Positions 8,550-17,508 of a DNA stretch of 64,000 nucleotides are shown here, piece by piece (within the stretch, counting starts at the first letter, position 1; each line of letters begins with the position of its first letter). The notes under the pieces are model-generated. The model ran no database searches. It was not told where the DNA came from and saw nothing but the letters and a program-made list of their open reading frames with translations. The translations under genes and the position numbers were made by a program. Location of the stretch: the NCBI GenBank assembly GCA_903873585.1, contig CAIQOV010000023.1, positions 1 to 64,000 of the forward strand, in the 5' to 3' direction. This DNA is from an uncultured Rhodobacterales bacterium. Lineage in GTDB: Bacteria; Pseudomonadota; Alphaproteobacteria; Rhodobacterales; Rhodobacteraceae.

Positions 8550-9098
8550 GTGCTTAAAACTGCAATGGCTTTTGCTCTCTTGATCTTGGTCGGTTCACAA
8601 GCCAACGCCCATGCTGGCAAATTGGATGCCAGCGGGTGTCATAACGACCGAAAGACTGGCGAATACCACTGCCACAAGCACACTGACGCAGCTTATGTGG
8701 GGGTCACCACGGTTATTGATGGAGACACAATTGACATTCACGGCCAGCGGTTCCGCTTGTTTGGCATCGATGCACCCGAGAGCAAACAACTTTGCAACGA
8801 CGCAGCGGGCAAACCCTATCGCTGCGGGCAGGTGGCAGCCAATACACTCAGCAATCTGATCGGTCGACAGACAGTCACTTGCGAGAAGAAGGACATCGAC
8901 CGGTATAAACGCATTGTGGCTGTGTGTTCTGTTAACGGGCAGGATGTAGGGGCCTACCTTGTTGGCAAAGGACTGGCCGTAGCCTACGTACACTATTCAA
9001 CAGCCTATGTGCCCGCCGAGACCTCTGCTCGTTCAGTTGGACTTGGGCTTTGGGCTGGTGCCTTCGAGATGCCATGGGATTGGCGCAAGGCGCATTAA
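8550..9098 (+). CDS. Secreted thermonuclease-family (SNase) protein
   Basis: GTG start at 8550 chosen because GAAGGG lies about 10 nt upstream and the product then starts with a clean signal peptide (MLKTAMAFALLILVGSQANA). The longer frame from 8490 puts an unlikely N-terminus before it. After the signal comes a Cys/His block (SGCHNDRKTGEYHCH) often found ahead of SNase domains, then the staphylococcal-nuclease fold: VIDGDTID (metal ligand Asp), RLFGIDAPE (catalytic Arg), DRYKRIVAVC, and a C-terminal GLWAGAFEMPWDWR. About 182 aa. Likely a calcium-dependent exported nuclease. Solitary gene. Confidence 0.85.
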   Translation: MLKTAMAFALLILVGSQANAHAGKLDASGCHNDRKTGEYHCHKHTDAAYVGVTTVIDGDTIDIHGQRFRLFGIDAPESKQLCNDAAGKPYRCGQVAANTLSNLIGRQTVTCEKKDIDRYKRIVAVCSVNGQDVGAYLVGKGLAVAYVHYSTAYVPAETSARSVGLGLWAGAFEMPWDWRKAH

Positions 9099-9180
9099 CA
9101 AGGTTGCATTTTAAAATGAGCTATTCTCACCTTCCACAAACGGTTGTTGTTCTTCGCAGTTGAACTGGAATAGGTTTCAA

Positions 9181-9195
9181 CTTAAGCGTCTTAAG
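9181..9195. repeat. CTTAAG-N3-CTTAAG element
   Basis: CTTAAGCGTCTTAAG between the thermonuclease and the convergent zinc-ribbon gene. It resembles the ACTTAAGTNACTTAAGT family but has a 3-nt centre; membership is uncertain. Confidence 0.4.
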
Positions 9196-9226
9196 ATCAA
9201 AGACAATTTCTAAATAGTCCAACACG

Positions 9227-9832
9227 TTAGAAATTATTTTCAGTCATGACTGTTGTTCCACAATAGGGGCAGGAGGCGAAAGTTGAGAAGATTTCGCCAC
9301 CGCATTTTTTGCATCTCATCACAACGCGCGGGCGATCGGAAATAGGCTTCAGTTTTTGAACTGGATTTAGCATTACCTCTGGTTTTTGGTCCAAAATTGA
9401 TTTGGGCTCTTCGCTTGCCAATAGCTCGGTTTCCAGGACTTGGATCGGTGGGGCGGCAACTGGCTGCGTGGGGATGCTCTGCTGATTAAGCAATTCTCGG
9501 CTCGGATCCCAGCTAACTACGAAAAAACCTAACTCACCATCCTGCAAGTCATGCAGGCACATCTTGTAATTATAACCGGTCTCAAAGAAGTGCAGAATAT
9601 CTCGAGGAAGGCGTAAGCCGCAATGTGGTGTGACGTCTTTTCGGAGGACAACTTTAAGTCGTATATAATTGGCTTGCCAACCGCTCGACGCAAGATATGG
9701 CTTGTCCTGTCCGGGCCGCTCAATCACCACTTCGCAAGAGTTGGGCAGCGGAGCAGCTGTGCATATGGTGATTTCGAAAAACTGTTTTGGCATACTCAGG
9801 TCGGGCCTGACCTCAATTAGATCGATAAGCAT
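9227..9832 (-). CDS. Zinc-ribbon protein encoded with the SrfC homologue
   Basis: A 201-aa soluble protein. The N-terminal 110 residues form a beta-rich domain of unknown family. A Pro/Gln/Glu-rich linker (about 115–165) follows, then a C-terminal zinc ribbon CKKCGG…CPYCG (four Cys). The ATG follows the SrfC stop codon after one base (TGAAATG), so the two are translationally coupled. No function assigned; it may be an adaptor of the Srf-like machine. Confidence 0.75.
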   Translation of the reverse strand: MLIDLIEVRPDLSMPKQFFEITICTAAPLPNSCEVVIERPGQDKPYLASSGWQANYIRLKVVLRKDVTPHCGLRLPRDILHFFETGYNYKMCLHDLQDGELGFFVVSWDPSRELLNQQSIPTQPVAAPPIQVLETELLASEEPKSILDQKPEVMLNPVQKLKPISDRPRVVMRCKKCGGEIFSTFASCPYCGTTVMTENNF

Positions 9833-9833
9833 T

Positions 9834-12467
9834 TCAAATTTCCTGCATACGAGAGAAATCCGTGAGAATAGAGCTAAGATGCCGATTTTCTTTGATCATC
9901 TGTTCGTTCTGCAGATCAATAAATGCATTCTGATTGATCATATCGTAAAAACCCATCGCCCAGTCGGCGAGAAACTGACGAGAATATGCCTTGGTTCTAT
10001 CTGACAGGAGCAGTCGGCTCGCTTTATCTGCCCCTCCTGCCTTGCCTGCAAAAATCTTCACCGTTACACCATCAGCCCGGATCACATCGCGTGCGAGCTC
10101 GCCATTGAGCGTTACATATATCAAGAAGTCATTTACTAAGGTAGTGAGGATAGTCGCTGATTTCCATGAACTTTCATGCTGATGCTCTAACGCCCGAGCT
10201 ATTAAAGTTACCCCTCCTGTTCGCTCAAAGCCTGTTACAGCTTCTGCGCAAAGGGTTTCCACAAAACTAAAGTCAATACCGAAGCGATCCAGTATGTATT
10301 GATCCTTGAATTTATCCATCAAGCTTGATGCCCACTGAGCAATAAACTCTCTAACAAGGGTTTCGCCTTTGATGGCGGGCTCAGTGGAATTTTCCCTTGA
10401 ACCGGAAAGGCCGAGCATTTCCAACGCTTCGAAGTCTAGATCTCCCTGTTCTTTGGCGGATTTAGGGGTCAGCGTGCTCCATTTTAGCTCTGAATGGATT
10501 TTCTCATAAAATGCCAGCCCGCTCTGCTCGTCCATCACAAGGGCTGCCAAGAATTCGCCGGCGCAGCGCCGCTGCAGCATACCTGCGGCGCTTTTGATGA
10601 AAGTAATCGCGAGCTTCTTTTTCGCTGCCTGCATCTCATCTAAGTTGCCAGCTACATGGTAGTTGCGCAACTGGCTAGCAATAGGTTCGCAGTTCTGCAC
10701 GAACTGGCCATAAATTTGGCGAACTCTCATCTCGTGCCTACACACCAAAGCGAGATTGCGAACGAGATATTCGGCACCCCCGTCATTGAGTTGCAGCGCC
10801 CCTTCCCATGCCGCTTCCGGATCACGAAAATGTCTGCCGACCAGCTCTGACTTCATATAGGCATGGCGGAACTCAACAATATTTTCCTTGCGCTCTTCAA
10901 GGATGGAAACTTCCGTACGATTCGACCCGTATTTAATGAGGCCGGGTTGGTCAGCACTTGGGCTCCGCCACCAAAAAGCATTTTTAAAAGCAGATTTCTT
11001 ATCCCAGTGGTCAAGCCAATCTGTGCGCGCAGATTGCTGGCCGCCAAAAGGCTTTACGAGGCTTGCCATGATGCGGGTGCTCCATCGGCTTTCGTCAATT
11101 GCCTTGCCCGCGTCCAAAACGAATTCGCTGTCAAACTTAGTAAGAACCGCGAACAGAGTGACCGGTTGGCCTTCGCGTTGCTCGGGGCGCGCGCCAACGG
11201 AGTCTATAATCCAGTCTTCAATGAGCCGGTTGAGCCCAACTACCTCCTGGTTAGAAGGGCCTATGCACAAGAGAAGTGCAGACATACCAAAATTATTGCA
11301 ATAACGCTCAAAAAGGTAAGCGACTTTGCCGCGCAAGAAATGGTCTATTGGTAATCCAACCGTCTCTTCAAATTTCTTCCGGTTGATCGGATGGCGTGAA
11401 CGCGCACCCGGAAAATCAAGCAAGTCAGCATTCTCAAAGAACTCATGTGGCTCGTTTGCGATGTTTATCGTGATCTCTGACGCAAGGGCTGATAGCAGGC
11501 CGATCCCAACAAAAACTGGTGCGTTGCTAACAAATACCTTTATCTGTTTTTCGTGCGCGCTTCCAAGCGAGTCCATAGAAGTGACATTGATGACGCTCCT
11601 TTCGCTTCTTTTCCACTCATCGCCATTGACATCAAACAAAGCCGAAGGTTCGCACATCACGCTGGATGCGCCGGCAAAGCGCGCAAGTTGATTTGCAAGA
11701 TGTTCAAACAGTCGGTCATAAGGAGGTGCGTTATCCCAGAGTAGACTGTAATATTTTCGCCTTGAGCTCAGGTCAGAACCAGGCGCCAACTGTTCAAGCC
11801 GCGACCAGTAACCCGCTTGTTTCAATGCTGAATAATAACTGTTAGCTGCAAAATGTTTGTCACAATAAACGCTTAAGTCAATTAGCCCCTCAACTGTCAC
11901 TGCGGAAGCCCCGGCAACAGGATTTTCATTCAGGATTTTCTGAGAGCGTGCGACATGGGACTGCTCATCTCTCTCTGCTTCAAGTTCGAGATCCTCGTAA
12001 AAAGAGTTTGCAATGATTTTTACTAAATCAAGTTCGCAGAGCAAACTGATTTTGACCGGGAAGTTCTTGGACGCTGCCGATGGCTGACGCGTGAAGCGGG
12101 TGACCAACCCAGTTGATTCCTTGCCTCCCGAAGGGTTAATCTCAGTCAAAAAGTTCACTTCCCGTTCGCCAATTCGAGCAGAAACGCTTTGACCTTTACC
12201 TTTGGCAAGCGCTGAGACGAAATACGACTTGCCTGCCTGGCTGGCTCCGTACACGCCGATGCTCATTTGAGTGCCTGCAGCCTCTTCGAGCTTCGATTGG
12301 CGATACAGAGCGAGGCCGATGCGCCGCTTTAGATGCTCACTTTCGGAAACGGCGGGATTTTCGGATTGGCCAACCCAAGTTCTTGCCGCTTCCAGAAAAG
12401 CACTCGCCTTGGTGGATGTCTCACTAATGTCTGGCAAGTTATCTTCCTTTCCGATGGAGGCCGGCAT
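9834..12467 (-). CDS. srfC: SrfC-family dynamin-like GTPase
   Basis: An 877-aa protein. P-loop GASQAGKS at residues 74–81, a G3-type DFPGA (about residue 350) and G4 LTKFD (about 455), followed by a long helical C-terminal half. Size, motif spacing and the VYGASQAGK context match the family annotated as putative virulence factor SrfC. No membrane segment is visible. SrfC partners with SrfA and SrfB in enterobacteria, and both counterparts are recognisable nearby (17505–18863 and 18888–21863). It is divergent from the five-gene chain starting at 12715; the shared 247-bp intergenic region probably holds both promoters. Family call fairly sure, biochemical role unknown. Confidence 0.8.
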   Translation of the reverse strand: MPASIGKEDNLPDISETSTKASAFLEAARTWVGQSENPAVSESEHLKRRIGLALYRQSKLEEAAGTQMSIGVYGASQAGKSYFVSALAKGKGQSVSARIGEREVNFLTEINPSGGKESTGLVTRFTRQPSAASKNFPVKISLLCELDLVKIIANSFYEDLELEAERDEQSHVARSQKILNENPVAGASAVTVEGLIDLSVYCDKHFAANSYYSALKQAGYWSRLEQLAPGSDLSSRRKYYSLLWDNAPPYDRLFEHLANQLARFAGASSVMCEPSALFDVNGDEWKRSERSVINVTSMDSLGSAHEKQIKVFVSNAPVFVGIGLLSALASEITINIANEPHEFFENADLLDFPGARSRHPINRKKFEETVGLPIDHFLRGKVAYLFERYCNNFGMSALLLCIGPSNQEVVGLNRLIEDWIIDSVGARPEQREGQPVTLFAVLTKFDSEFVLDAGKAIDESRWSTRIMASLVKPFGGQQSARTDWLDHWDKKSAFKNAFWWRSPSADQPGLIKYGSNRTEVSILEERKENIVEFRHAYMKSELVGRHFRDPEAAWEGALQLNDGGAEYLVRNLALVCRHEMRVRQIYGQFVQNCEPIASQLRNYHVAGNLDEMQAAKKKLAITFIKSAAGMLQRRCAGEFLAALVMDEQSGLAFYEKIHSELKWSTLTPKSAKEQGDLDFEALEMLGLSGSRENSTEPAIKGETLVREFIAQWASSLMDKFKDQYILDRFGIDFSFVETLCAEAVTGFERTGGVTLIARALEHQHESSWKSATILTTLVNDFLIYVTLNGELARDVIRADGVTVKIFAGKAGGADKASRLLLSDRTKAYSRQFLADWAMGFYDMINQNAFIDLQNEQMIKENRHLSSILTDFSRMQEI

Positions 12468-12714
12468 ACGTGTAACTATCTGAACATACTTCCATTATTG
12501 TCGCAATTCTTGAAGATCGCTGCCGCCAGAAGCTAATGAGCAACGCTTGAATGTGATGGGTTCGTACAACGGGGTGTTCCTTGGACATGATCGCGCAATG
12601 GGATTTTCCCTGTTTTGCAATTTTTCTATAACATTCTCTGGCGTTTTCGGGTATCGAAAAACGTCTGCTGTCCTTGCTTCGACAAGGGGTAGGAACAATA
12701 GGGGGCTGAGGGGC

Positions 12715-14154
12715 ATGTCCAGCAATAATCCGTCCGACAAAGTCGCACTTCTAGCACTCATCAGTCTTATCCCGATTTTCATATTCGTTATTGGGAATGG
12801 ATGGGAAACGATCCTCGCACCCTATGTACAACTTGGGAGTGCACCTTTTCTTGATGTAATCGCGGCCTACCTAGCGGGCGTCTTATTTGCCGTTGTGGCG
12901 GTCATTCTTGCTTGGGCTGTCGCCAGCGAGAGGGTGCGTCTGCGTCAGGATAGTACGTCCAAATATTCGTGGATCGCCTATCTCGGGTTGTTGTTTGTCC
13001 TGAGCGGGTTGGGCACCATGAACTGGTTGTTTAAGGTCTCCGAGAGCTCTGCATTCATCGCAGAAACTGCTGTGAAGACTGAAGATAGCTTGACGGCTCT
13101 GAACCAATTGGCGCTAGGGATCGTTCTCCCGGGGACTTCGACTCAGTTTCAGAGGAACGAGGAGACAAAGAGTAAACTAGACGGGCTCATCACCCAATTA
13201 AATGGCGCGTCAGAAGCGGTTGTCGCCCAATTTAAGAGTGATCAGGTAAAGGCGCAGGGTGATCTAGCGGCGGCTCGAAAGCACACTTTGACACTTTTGG
13301 AAGGGTTCGAGACTGAAGTTAATAATCCGCTCAAACCTGGCTGTGGTGAGGTCGCACAGAATTATATAGATCAAATTAAGGCTATGCTCGGTACCGACCT
13401 AAACCTACCCTCTGGCAACTGCAAAGAAGCCAAGCCGGAAGTTTTGATCCAAACCTATAAGGAAGAGATCTTGAAGGCGATGGACCGCCACTTTGGGAAT
13501 TTGGATGGAGTTAATGTGAGTGCTGTTTGTGTGAACGCACCTAAGGTGAAAGAAATTGCTGCCCAGATATTTGCGATCATCGGTTCGCCCCTGAAGGCGC
13601 AGGGGGGCGATTGCCCCGCGAACGGAGAAAGCATTTTCAGCGACACTAAAGGAGTGGTTGACCATTACATCGGCGCTTTACCTCAGACAGCGTCAGAAGA
13701 TAGTTCTTTAAAGGCAAAAATTGTAGACATTTCACAAAGGCTCGAAGTCCAGATGCAATTGATGAAGGACATGTACGGTAGCGCTCAAATGCCTAGCAAA
13801 GATGAAGCGGCGAAGGCTCTAAAAAATGCATGGACTGAATACCGGACGGCTTACAAGGACCTCAGCGGGAAAGTTGATGCCAGCAAACTAGCTGCGCTGC
13901 CTAAAAGCATCGATGAACAACGTATCGATAAGATCGGCGCGATCGCTAATACGATCGAGATTTTGATCTCGCGCTATGACCGTTTCTCTACATACCCAAT
14001 CGTGCTGGGAGGTATCTTGTTTGACATGATATTGATTGCGTTCTTTCTCCGCGTCGAAGCAACCCGCACTGGGCTGAAGGGGCTGACTGAACATGAAAAG
14101 CGGCTTCGCAGGATAAGTTCTTCGTTCAACAGTACGGGACGTAAGAAACCATGA
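12715..14154 (+). CDS. Multi-pass membrane protein of the Srf-like cluster
   Basis: A 479-aa protein; ATG at 12715 preceded by GGGGGCTGAGGGG, preferred to the 56-residue upstream extension, which lacks a ribosome site. Membrane segments at about 9–29, 43–68 and 83–105 and again near the C-terminus (about 432–453). The roughly 320-residue domain between the third and fourth segments would be periplasmic if the N-terminus is inside. It is helical and carries four conserved-looking cysteines (PGCGE, GNCKE, AVCVN, GDCPA) that could pair. The last residues are basic. First gene of a five-gene chain; it overlaps the GTPase gene by ATGA. Possible tethering or signalling subunit; family not recognised. 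Confidence 0.75.
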   Translation: MSSNNPSDKVALLALISLIPIFIFVIGNGWETILAPYVQLGSAPFLDVIAAYLAGVLFAVVAVILAWAVASERVRLRQDSTSKYSWIAYLGLLFVLSGLGTMNWLFKVSESSAFIAETAVKTEDSLTALNQLALGIVLPGTSTQFQRNEETKSKLDGLITQLNGASEAVVAQFKSDQVKAQGDLAAARKHTLTLLEGFETEVNNPLKPGCGEVAQNYIDQIKAMLGTDLNLPSGNCKEAKPEVLIQTYKEEILKAMDRHFGNLDGVNVSAVCVNAPKVKEIAAQIFAIIGSPLKAQGGDCPANGESIFSDTKGVVDHYIGALPQTASEDSSLKAKIVDISQRLEVQMQLMKDMYGSAQMPSKDEAAKALKNAWTEYRTAYKDLSGKVDASKLAALPKSIDEQRIDKIGAIANTIEILISRYDRFSTYPIVLGGILFDMILIAFFLRVEATRTGLKGLTEHEKRLRRISSSFNSTGRKKP

Positions 14155-15254
14155 CAAAGAAAAGTACTAACGTTTTCCTAAGGGCATTGGGAAATGCAAC
14201 TGGTCAAGTCCAGGACGACGAGACGGAACCCCCTGAGCTTGTTGTGCCTGTTTTCGAAGAAAAGTGGGCTGCAAAGCGCGCTATTTTGGAAGGAGATGAC
14301 AGTTCTCTCGGCAAATCTTTGCTACAAAATGACTTTCACCCCGTATTGATATTCGGCACTCGTGCGACCGGCAAGACTACATTTCTCACATCCATGCTGG
14401 CATTCTTCACATCCATGCCGGATGCCGGTGTCACGATCACTCTGGGCGACCAACTTTCAAATTCGGAAGCTGGCATTTTAGCTCACGAGAGTGCTGAAAA
14501 GTTGTTTCACCTTCAGGTCAGTGACTATATTGGCGGGACTGCGCCGGTATTGAACCAAGATCCGTTTCCTTTCTTCGTTCCGCTTGAATTGCGCAAGGCC
14601 GGATTGCCTTCGATCACCAAAGTGGCGTTGATGGAAAGCTCAGGGGAGCTTTGGAACGTCAAAAACCACAAAAATCATGTACAGAAACTGCGCACAGAGA
14701 TCATCGACATATATGAAAATTACCCAAAGCCCTTGTCAGTGATTATGGTGGTGCCCTATGCAATGAGCGAGGGTTACACCGGTTCTGACAGCACTATTGA
14801 TGACAAAGAAGAATTTCGAGTCAGTGACGCGTCACTTCTGCAGACCCTTCAAATCTACCGAAGATCCAGGCCCGTCGGTATTGAGGATCAGTTGTATTTC
14901 GTGCTGACGAAATGGGACATGCACACGCAGAAAATCGCCTCAGAGGAGTTTGTCAATCCAAATGACGAACTTGTTGAAGAACTGGTGCTAAAACGGTTTC
15001 CCCAATCTTACAATTTTTTAAAAGCTATGTCGCTAGAACAAGGTGTTAGGTGCACGCCGTATAGTGCCGGTCTGATTGGCGGCACCACGGTGCTGGAAAT
15101 TCCGAAGGAGCTGATGCCTTTGCTTCAGGAGTTTCCTTACAGGCTTTGGCGCTGGATTTATGCCAATGCGACCGATGGCGGCGATCTCTATGGAACTGGC
15201 ATCCGGCCCCGCGGTGGCCGAATTTCAAACCTGTTTCGGTGGCTCTTTTCATGA
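14151..15254 (+). CDS. Small GTPase-like protein of the Srf-like cluster
   Basis: A 367-aa soluble protein. P-loop GTRATGKTT (69–77), a G3-like MESSGE (161–166) where Asp is replaced but the Gly-Glu remain, and G4 LTKWD (252–256), a TRAFAC-type layout. It resembles the double-GTPase/GTPase components of predicted NTP-dependent conflict systems, but I cannot place it in a named family. It overlaps both neighbours by ATGA, implying stoichiometric synthesis with the two membrane proteins. Confidence 0.78.
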   Translation: MTKKSTNVFLRALGNATGQVQDDETEPPELVVPVFEEKWAAKRAILEGDDSSLGKSLLQNDFHPVLIFGTRATGKTTFLTSMLAFFTSMPDAGVTITLGDQLSNSEAGILAHESAEKLFHLQVSDYIGGTAPVLNQDPFPFFVPLELRKAGLPSITKVALMESSGELWNVKNHKNHVQKLRTEIIDIYENYPKPLSVIMVVPYAMSEGYTGSDSTIDDKEEFRVSDASLLQTLQIYRRSRPVGIEDQLYFVLTKWDMHTQKIASEEFVNPNDELVEELVLKRFPQSYNFLKAMSLEQGVRCTPYSAGLIGGTTVLEIPKELMPLLQEFPYRLWRWIYANATDGGDLYGTGIRPRGGRISNLFRWLFS

Positions 15255-16450
15255 ATGCTAAGTCTCAAATTACTCCCTGCATCTTCGGTACCACCAATGG
15301 TTTCGAGATCCAAACCTTAACGAGGGTCCCATTGAATGTGGAGGATCTCGTTTTTGCGATCACGCGTAGCGAGGTTGAGCTTTTGGACCAGCATCATTGT
15401 GTGAAGATTTTTCGACAGCGAGTGAAGGCCGAAGTATTTACTTGGATCGGTTTGTATCGAAAGACCTTTGAGATCGGTTTTTCGCGCGAGGGCGGCTATT
15501 ATGGCGCTGGCGTATGGCTGGCTGGTATTACTGTCGACAACCGTTTGGTTCTCGATGTTCTTAATGATCTTGCTGACCAGATGAATGCCCTGGCCATCAC
15601 GGGCGGCAGATTCCAAAAGCCGATCTCTAACATTATCGATGAGATGAAAATCCCGGCAAGCCTAGTGCCGTTGAAGGAGAGCAGTGAGCATTATAGGGGA
15701 GGCGGATTGCTTCCTGAGGCAGGGCAAGGTGCCTATATTTGCCAGCTGGAATCGCAGTGGGAGGTCGTTGACTTGGCACAGAGCAACGTGCTGGCCGAGA
15801 AATTTCGATCCATGATCATCGCTCCGGCTGCCAGCTTTCCAAGGGGAGCGTCATCGCGGCTCGAACGGTATGCCGATCTCACTGAAGTCGTGCGCGAGTT
15901 AGCAAGTGATCTGTTTGAGAAGATCGCAGGGCTAGAGGCAATCAACCTTACATTGCAAAAGCAAGCTGCGGCACTTGAGCGGGATTTGAGCGGGGCGCAG
16001 ATCAAGGCTGAGAAATTCGAAAAATTGGCGGACCGTGAGATCGAAAAGCTCGCAAAAGAGGCTGAGCAGTGGGAAAAACGTTACCGTAAACTCGAAATGA
16101 AGGTTCCAGTATATTCCACCCGCGCGGACGGCAGGCGTTTTGTTTGGCTGAAGTACTTAGTGTACCTTGCATTGTTTGTCATTGCAGTCGTTGGGATCTA
16201 TTTTCTCAGCGTTTTCGTGTACAATCGCGTTTATGGTAAAGGCAGCGACCCTGTAATGACCGACAGTGCTGTTTCTGGCACGAAAAACACAAATGGATCC
16301 AGTAACCTGTTAAAAAATCAGACTAACTCTGATGATCATCCAATAACTGACGAAGAACGCGACAAGACTATAACTGACGCCATCAAAGGCGCTACAATTC
16401 GCCCCGGCTTTTATGACCGTCCAAACCTTTATTACTCTCCAAATCCTTGA
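15251..16450 (+). CDS. Single-pass membrane protein with coiled coil
   Basis: A 399-aa protein; start at 15251 (ATGA overlap with the GTPase stop) rather than the upstream in-frame ATG at 15146. Residues 1–200 form a soluble, presumably cytoplasmic domain. About 220–285 is a heptad-rich coiled coil (KLADREIEKLAKEAEQWEKR). About 308–330 is a transmembrane segment. A short Asn/Ser-rich tail then ends with Tyr/Pro residues in the periplasm. The layout suits a link between the cytoplasmic GTPase and the periplasmic protease. Family unknown. Confidence 0.72.
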   Translation: MNAKSQITPCIFGTTNGFEIQTLTRVPLNVEDLVFAITRSEVELLDQHHCVKIFRQRVKAEVFTWIGLYRKTFEIGFSREGGYYGAGVWLAGITVDNRLVLDVLNDLADQMNALAITGGRFQKPISNIIDEMKIPASLVPLKESSEHYRGGGLLPEAGQGAYICQLESQWEVVDLAQSNVLAEKFRSMIIAPAASFPRGASSRLERYADLTEVVRELASDLFEKIAGLEAINLTLQKQAAALERDLSGAQIKAEKFEKLADREIEKLAKEAEQWEKRYRKLEMKVPVYSTRADGRRFVWLKYLVYLALFVIAVVGIYFLSVFVYNRVYGKGSDPVMTDSAVSGTKNTNGSSNLLKNQTNSDDHPITDEERDKTITDAIKGATIRPGFYDRPNLYYSPNP

Positions 16451-16452
16451 AC

Positions 16453-17508
16453 ATGAACAAACCCCAATCTAACTTGTTTTCGATCCGGCAGGCTCTCAGT
16501 ACGCCAGCCGCCTGGCTCGTTCTTCTAAATGTTATTGTCTTTGGGGTTCTTTTAGCCCGTATTCTTGCGTCGCAGCTGTTTGGCTCGTCCCCTTCAGACT
16601 TGTTGCTGAATGGTCTTAACAATCAGATCAGCCGTTTGGAAATTATCGCCGATGGTCCTTGCGATTCTACTGGAATGCGGCAGGTTCAACGCGGTGAGAT
16701 TGGCCCAATCTCAAATAGTCCTGAAAGCGAAGCGGACTTGCCGCAAGCATCAGCTCGCCCAGTGGCATCCGGTTCATCAGGCAGCAGCGTAGCGGCGCCC
16801 CCGGAGCCAGTTCAAGATCCAGGCACACCCACAAGCCCGCCAGGTCCCGCTGGAGAAATGCTGAACCCTGAAGATTTGCGTTCGCTCGTTCAAAGATCCG
16901 TAGTGCTCGTTGTGACCGAAACAGGTTGGGCAGGGACTGGTTTTGCTGTGACTCCTAACATCGTCGTCACCAATCGGCATGTGATCGAGGATGCGGGCAC
17001 AGGATACATCATTGTTAGCAGTAAATTTCTCGGCCCTGAGCCGGTGCCAGTTAAGCTGCTCTTCCGCTCTCCAGTCGGGGAAGCTGATTTTGCCGTACTT
17101 GAATTGCAGGGCGGAAAGCTTCTTGAACCACTCTCAGTAGGATCCAATCCTAAGCCCCTCGACAATGTGGTAGCTGCAGGCTTTCCTGGTGTCACAGTGA
17201 AATACGACAGCGATTCAGTGAGCCCGGACGTTGTATTCACTCAAGGTGAGGTGAGCGTTGTTCAACCCCAACCCAATGGCGTGGATTATGTCGTCCATAC
17301 CGCGAATATCGACCATGGCAGTTCTGGCGGCCCTCTGCTCAACCGTTGCGGAACAGTCGTCGGTGTCAATACCTTTGGAGAAACTGACAAAGATTCATCT
17401 GGGCGGGCGCTCTTTGCACTCGCGCCTGTCGCGCTTGCAAATTATTTGTCCTCTGTGGCCGTACCATTTCACCAAGCGTCCTCTGAGTGCGCGTCGGGCG
17501 GCGGATGA
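16453..17508 (+). CDS. Membrane-anchored trypsin-like serine protease
   Basis: A 351-aa protein; ATG at 16453 lies 2 nt after the previous stop. An N-terminal transmembrane anchor (about 20–42) is followed by a Pro/Ser/Gly-rich linker (about 80–130), then an S1/DegP-like protease domain with the complete triad: His176 (TNRHVIE), Asp212 (ADFAVLE), Ser291 (GSSGGPL). No PDZ domain follows, unlike DegP/DegS. Predicted to act in the periplasm, presumably on a cluster component or an envelope target. It overlaps the next gene by ATGA. Confidence 0.88.
   Translation: MNKPQSNLFSIRQALSTPAAWLVLLNVIVFGVLLARILASQLFGSSPSDLLLNGLNNQISRLEIIADGPCDSTGMRQVQRGEIGPISNSPESEADLPQASARPVASGSSGSSVAAPPEPVQDPGTPTSPPGPAGEMLNPEDLRSLVQRSVVLVVTETGWAGTGFAVTPNIVVTNRHVIEDAGTGYIIVSSKFLGPEPVPVKLLFRSPVGEADFAVLELQGGKLLEPLSVGSNPKPLDNVVAAGFPGVTVKYDSDSVSPDVVFTQGEVSVVQPQPNGVDYVVHTANIDHGSSGGPLLNRCGTVVGVNTFGETDKDSSGRALFALAPVALANYLSSVAVPFHQASSECASGGG

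Noticed and set aside
16453-17508. DegP/DegS-type envelope chaperone-protease
   Set aside because: No PDZ domain follows the protease domain, and the gene lies inside the Srf-like chain.
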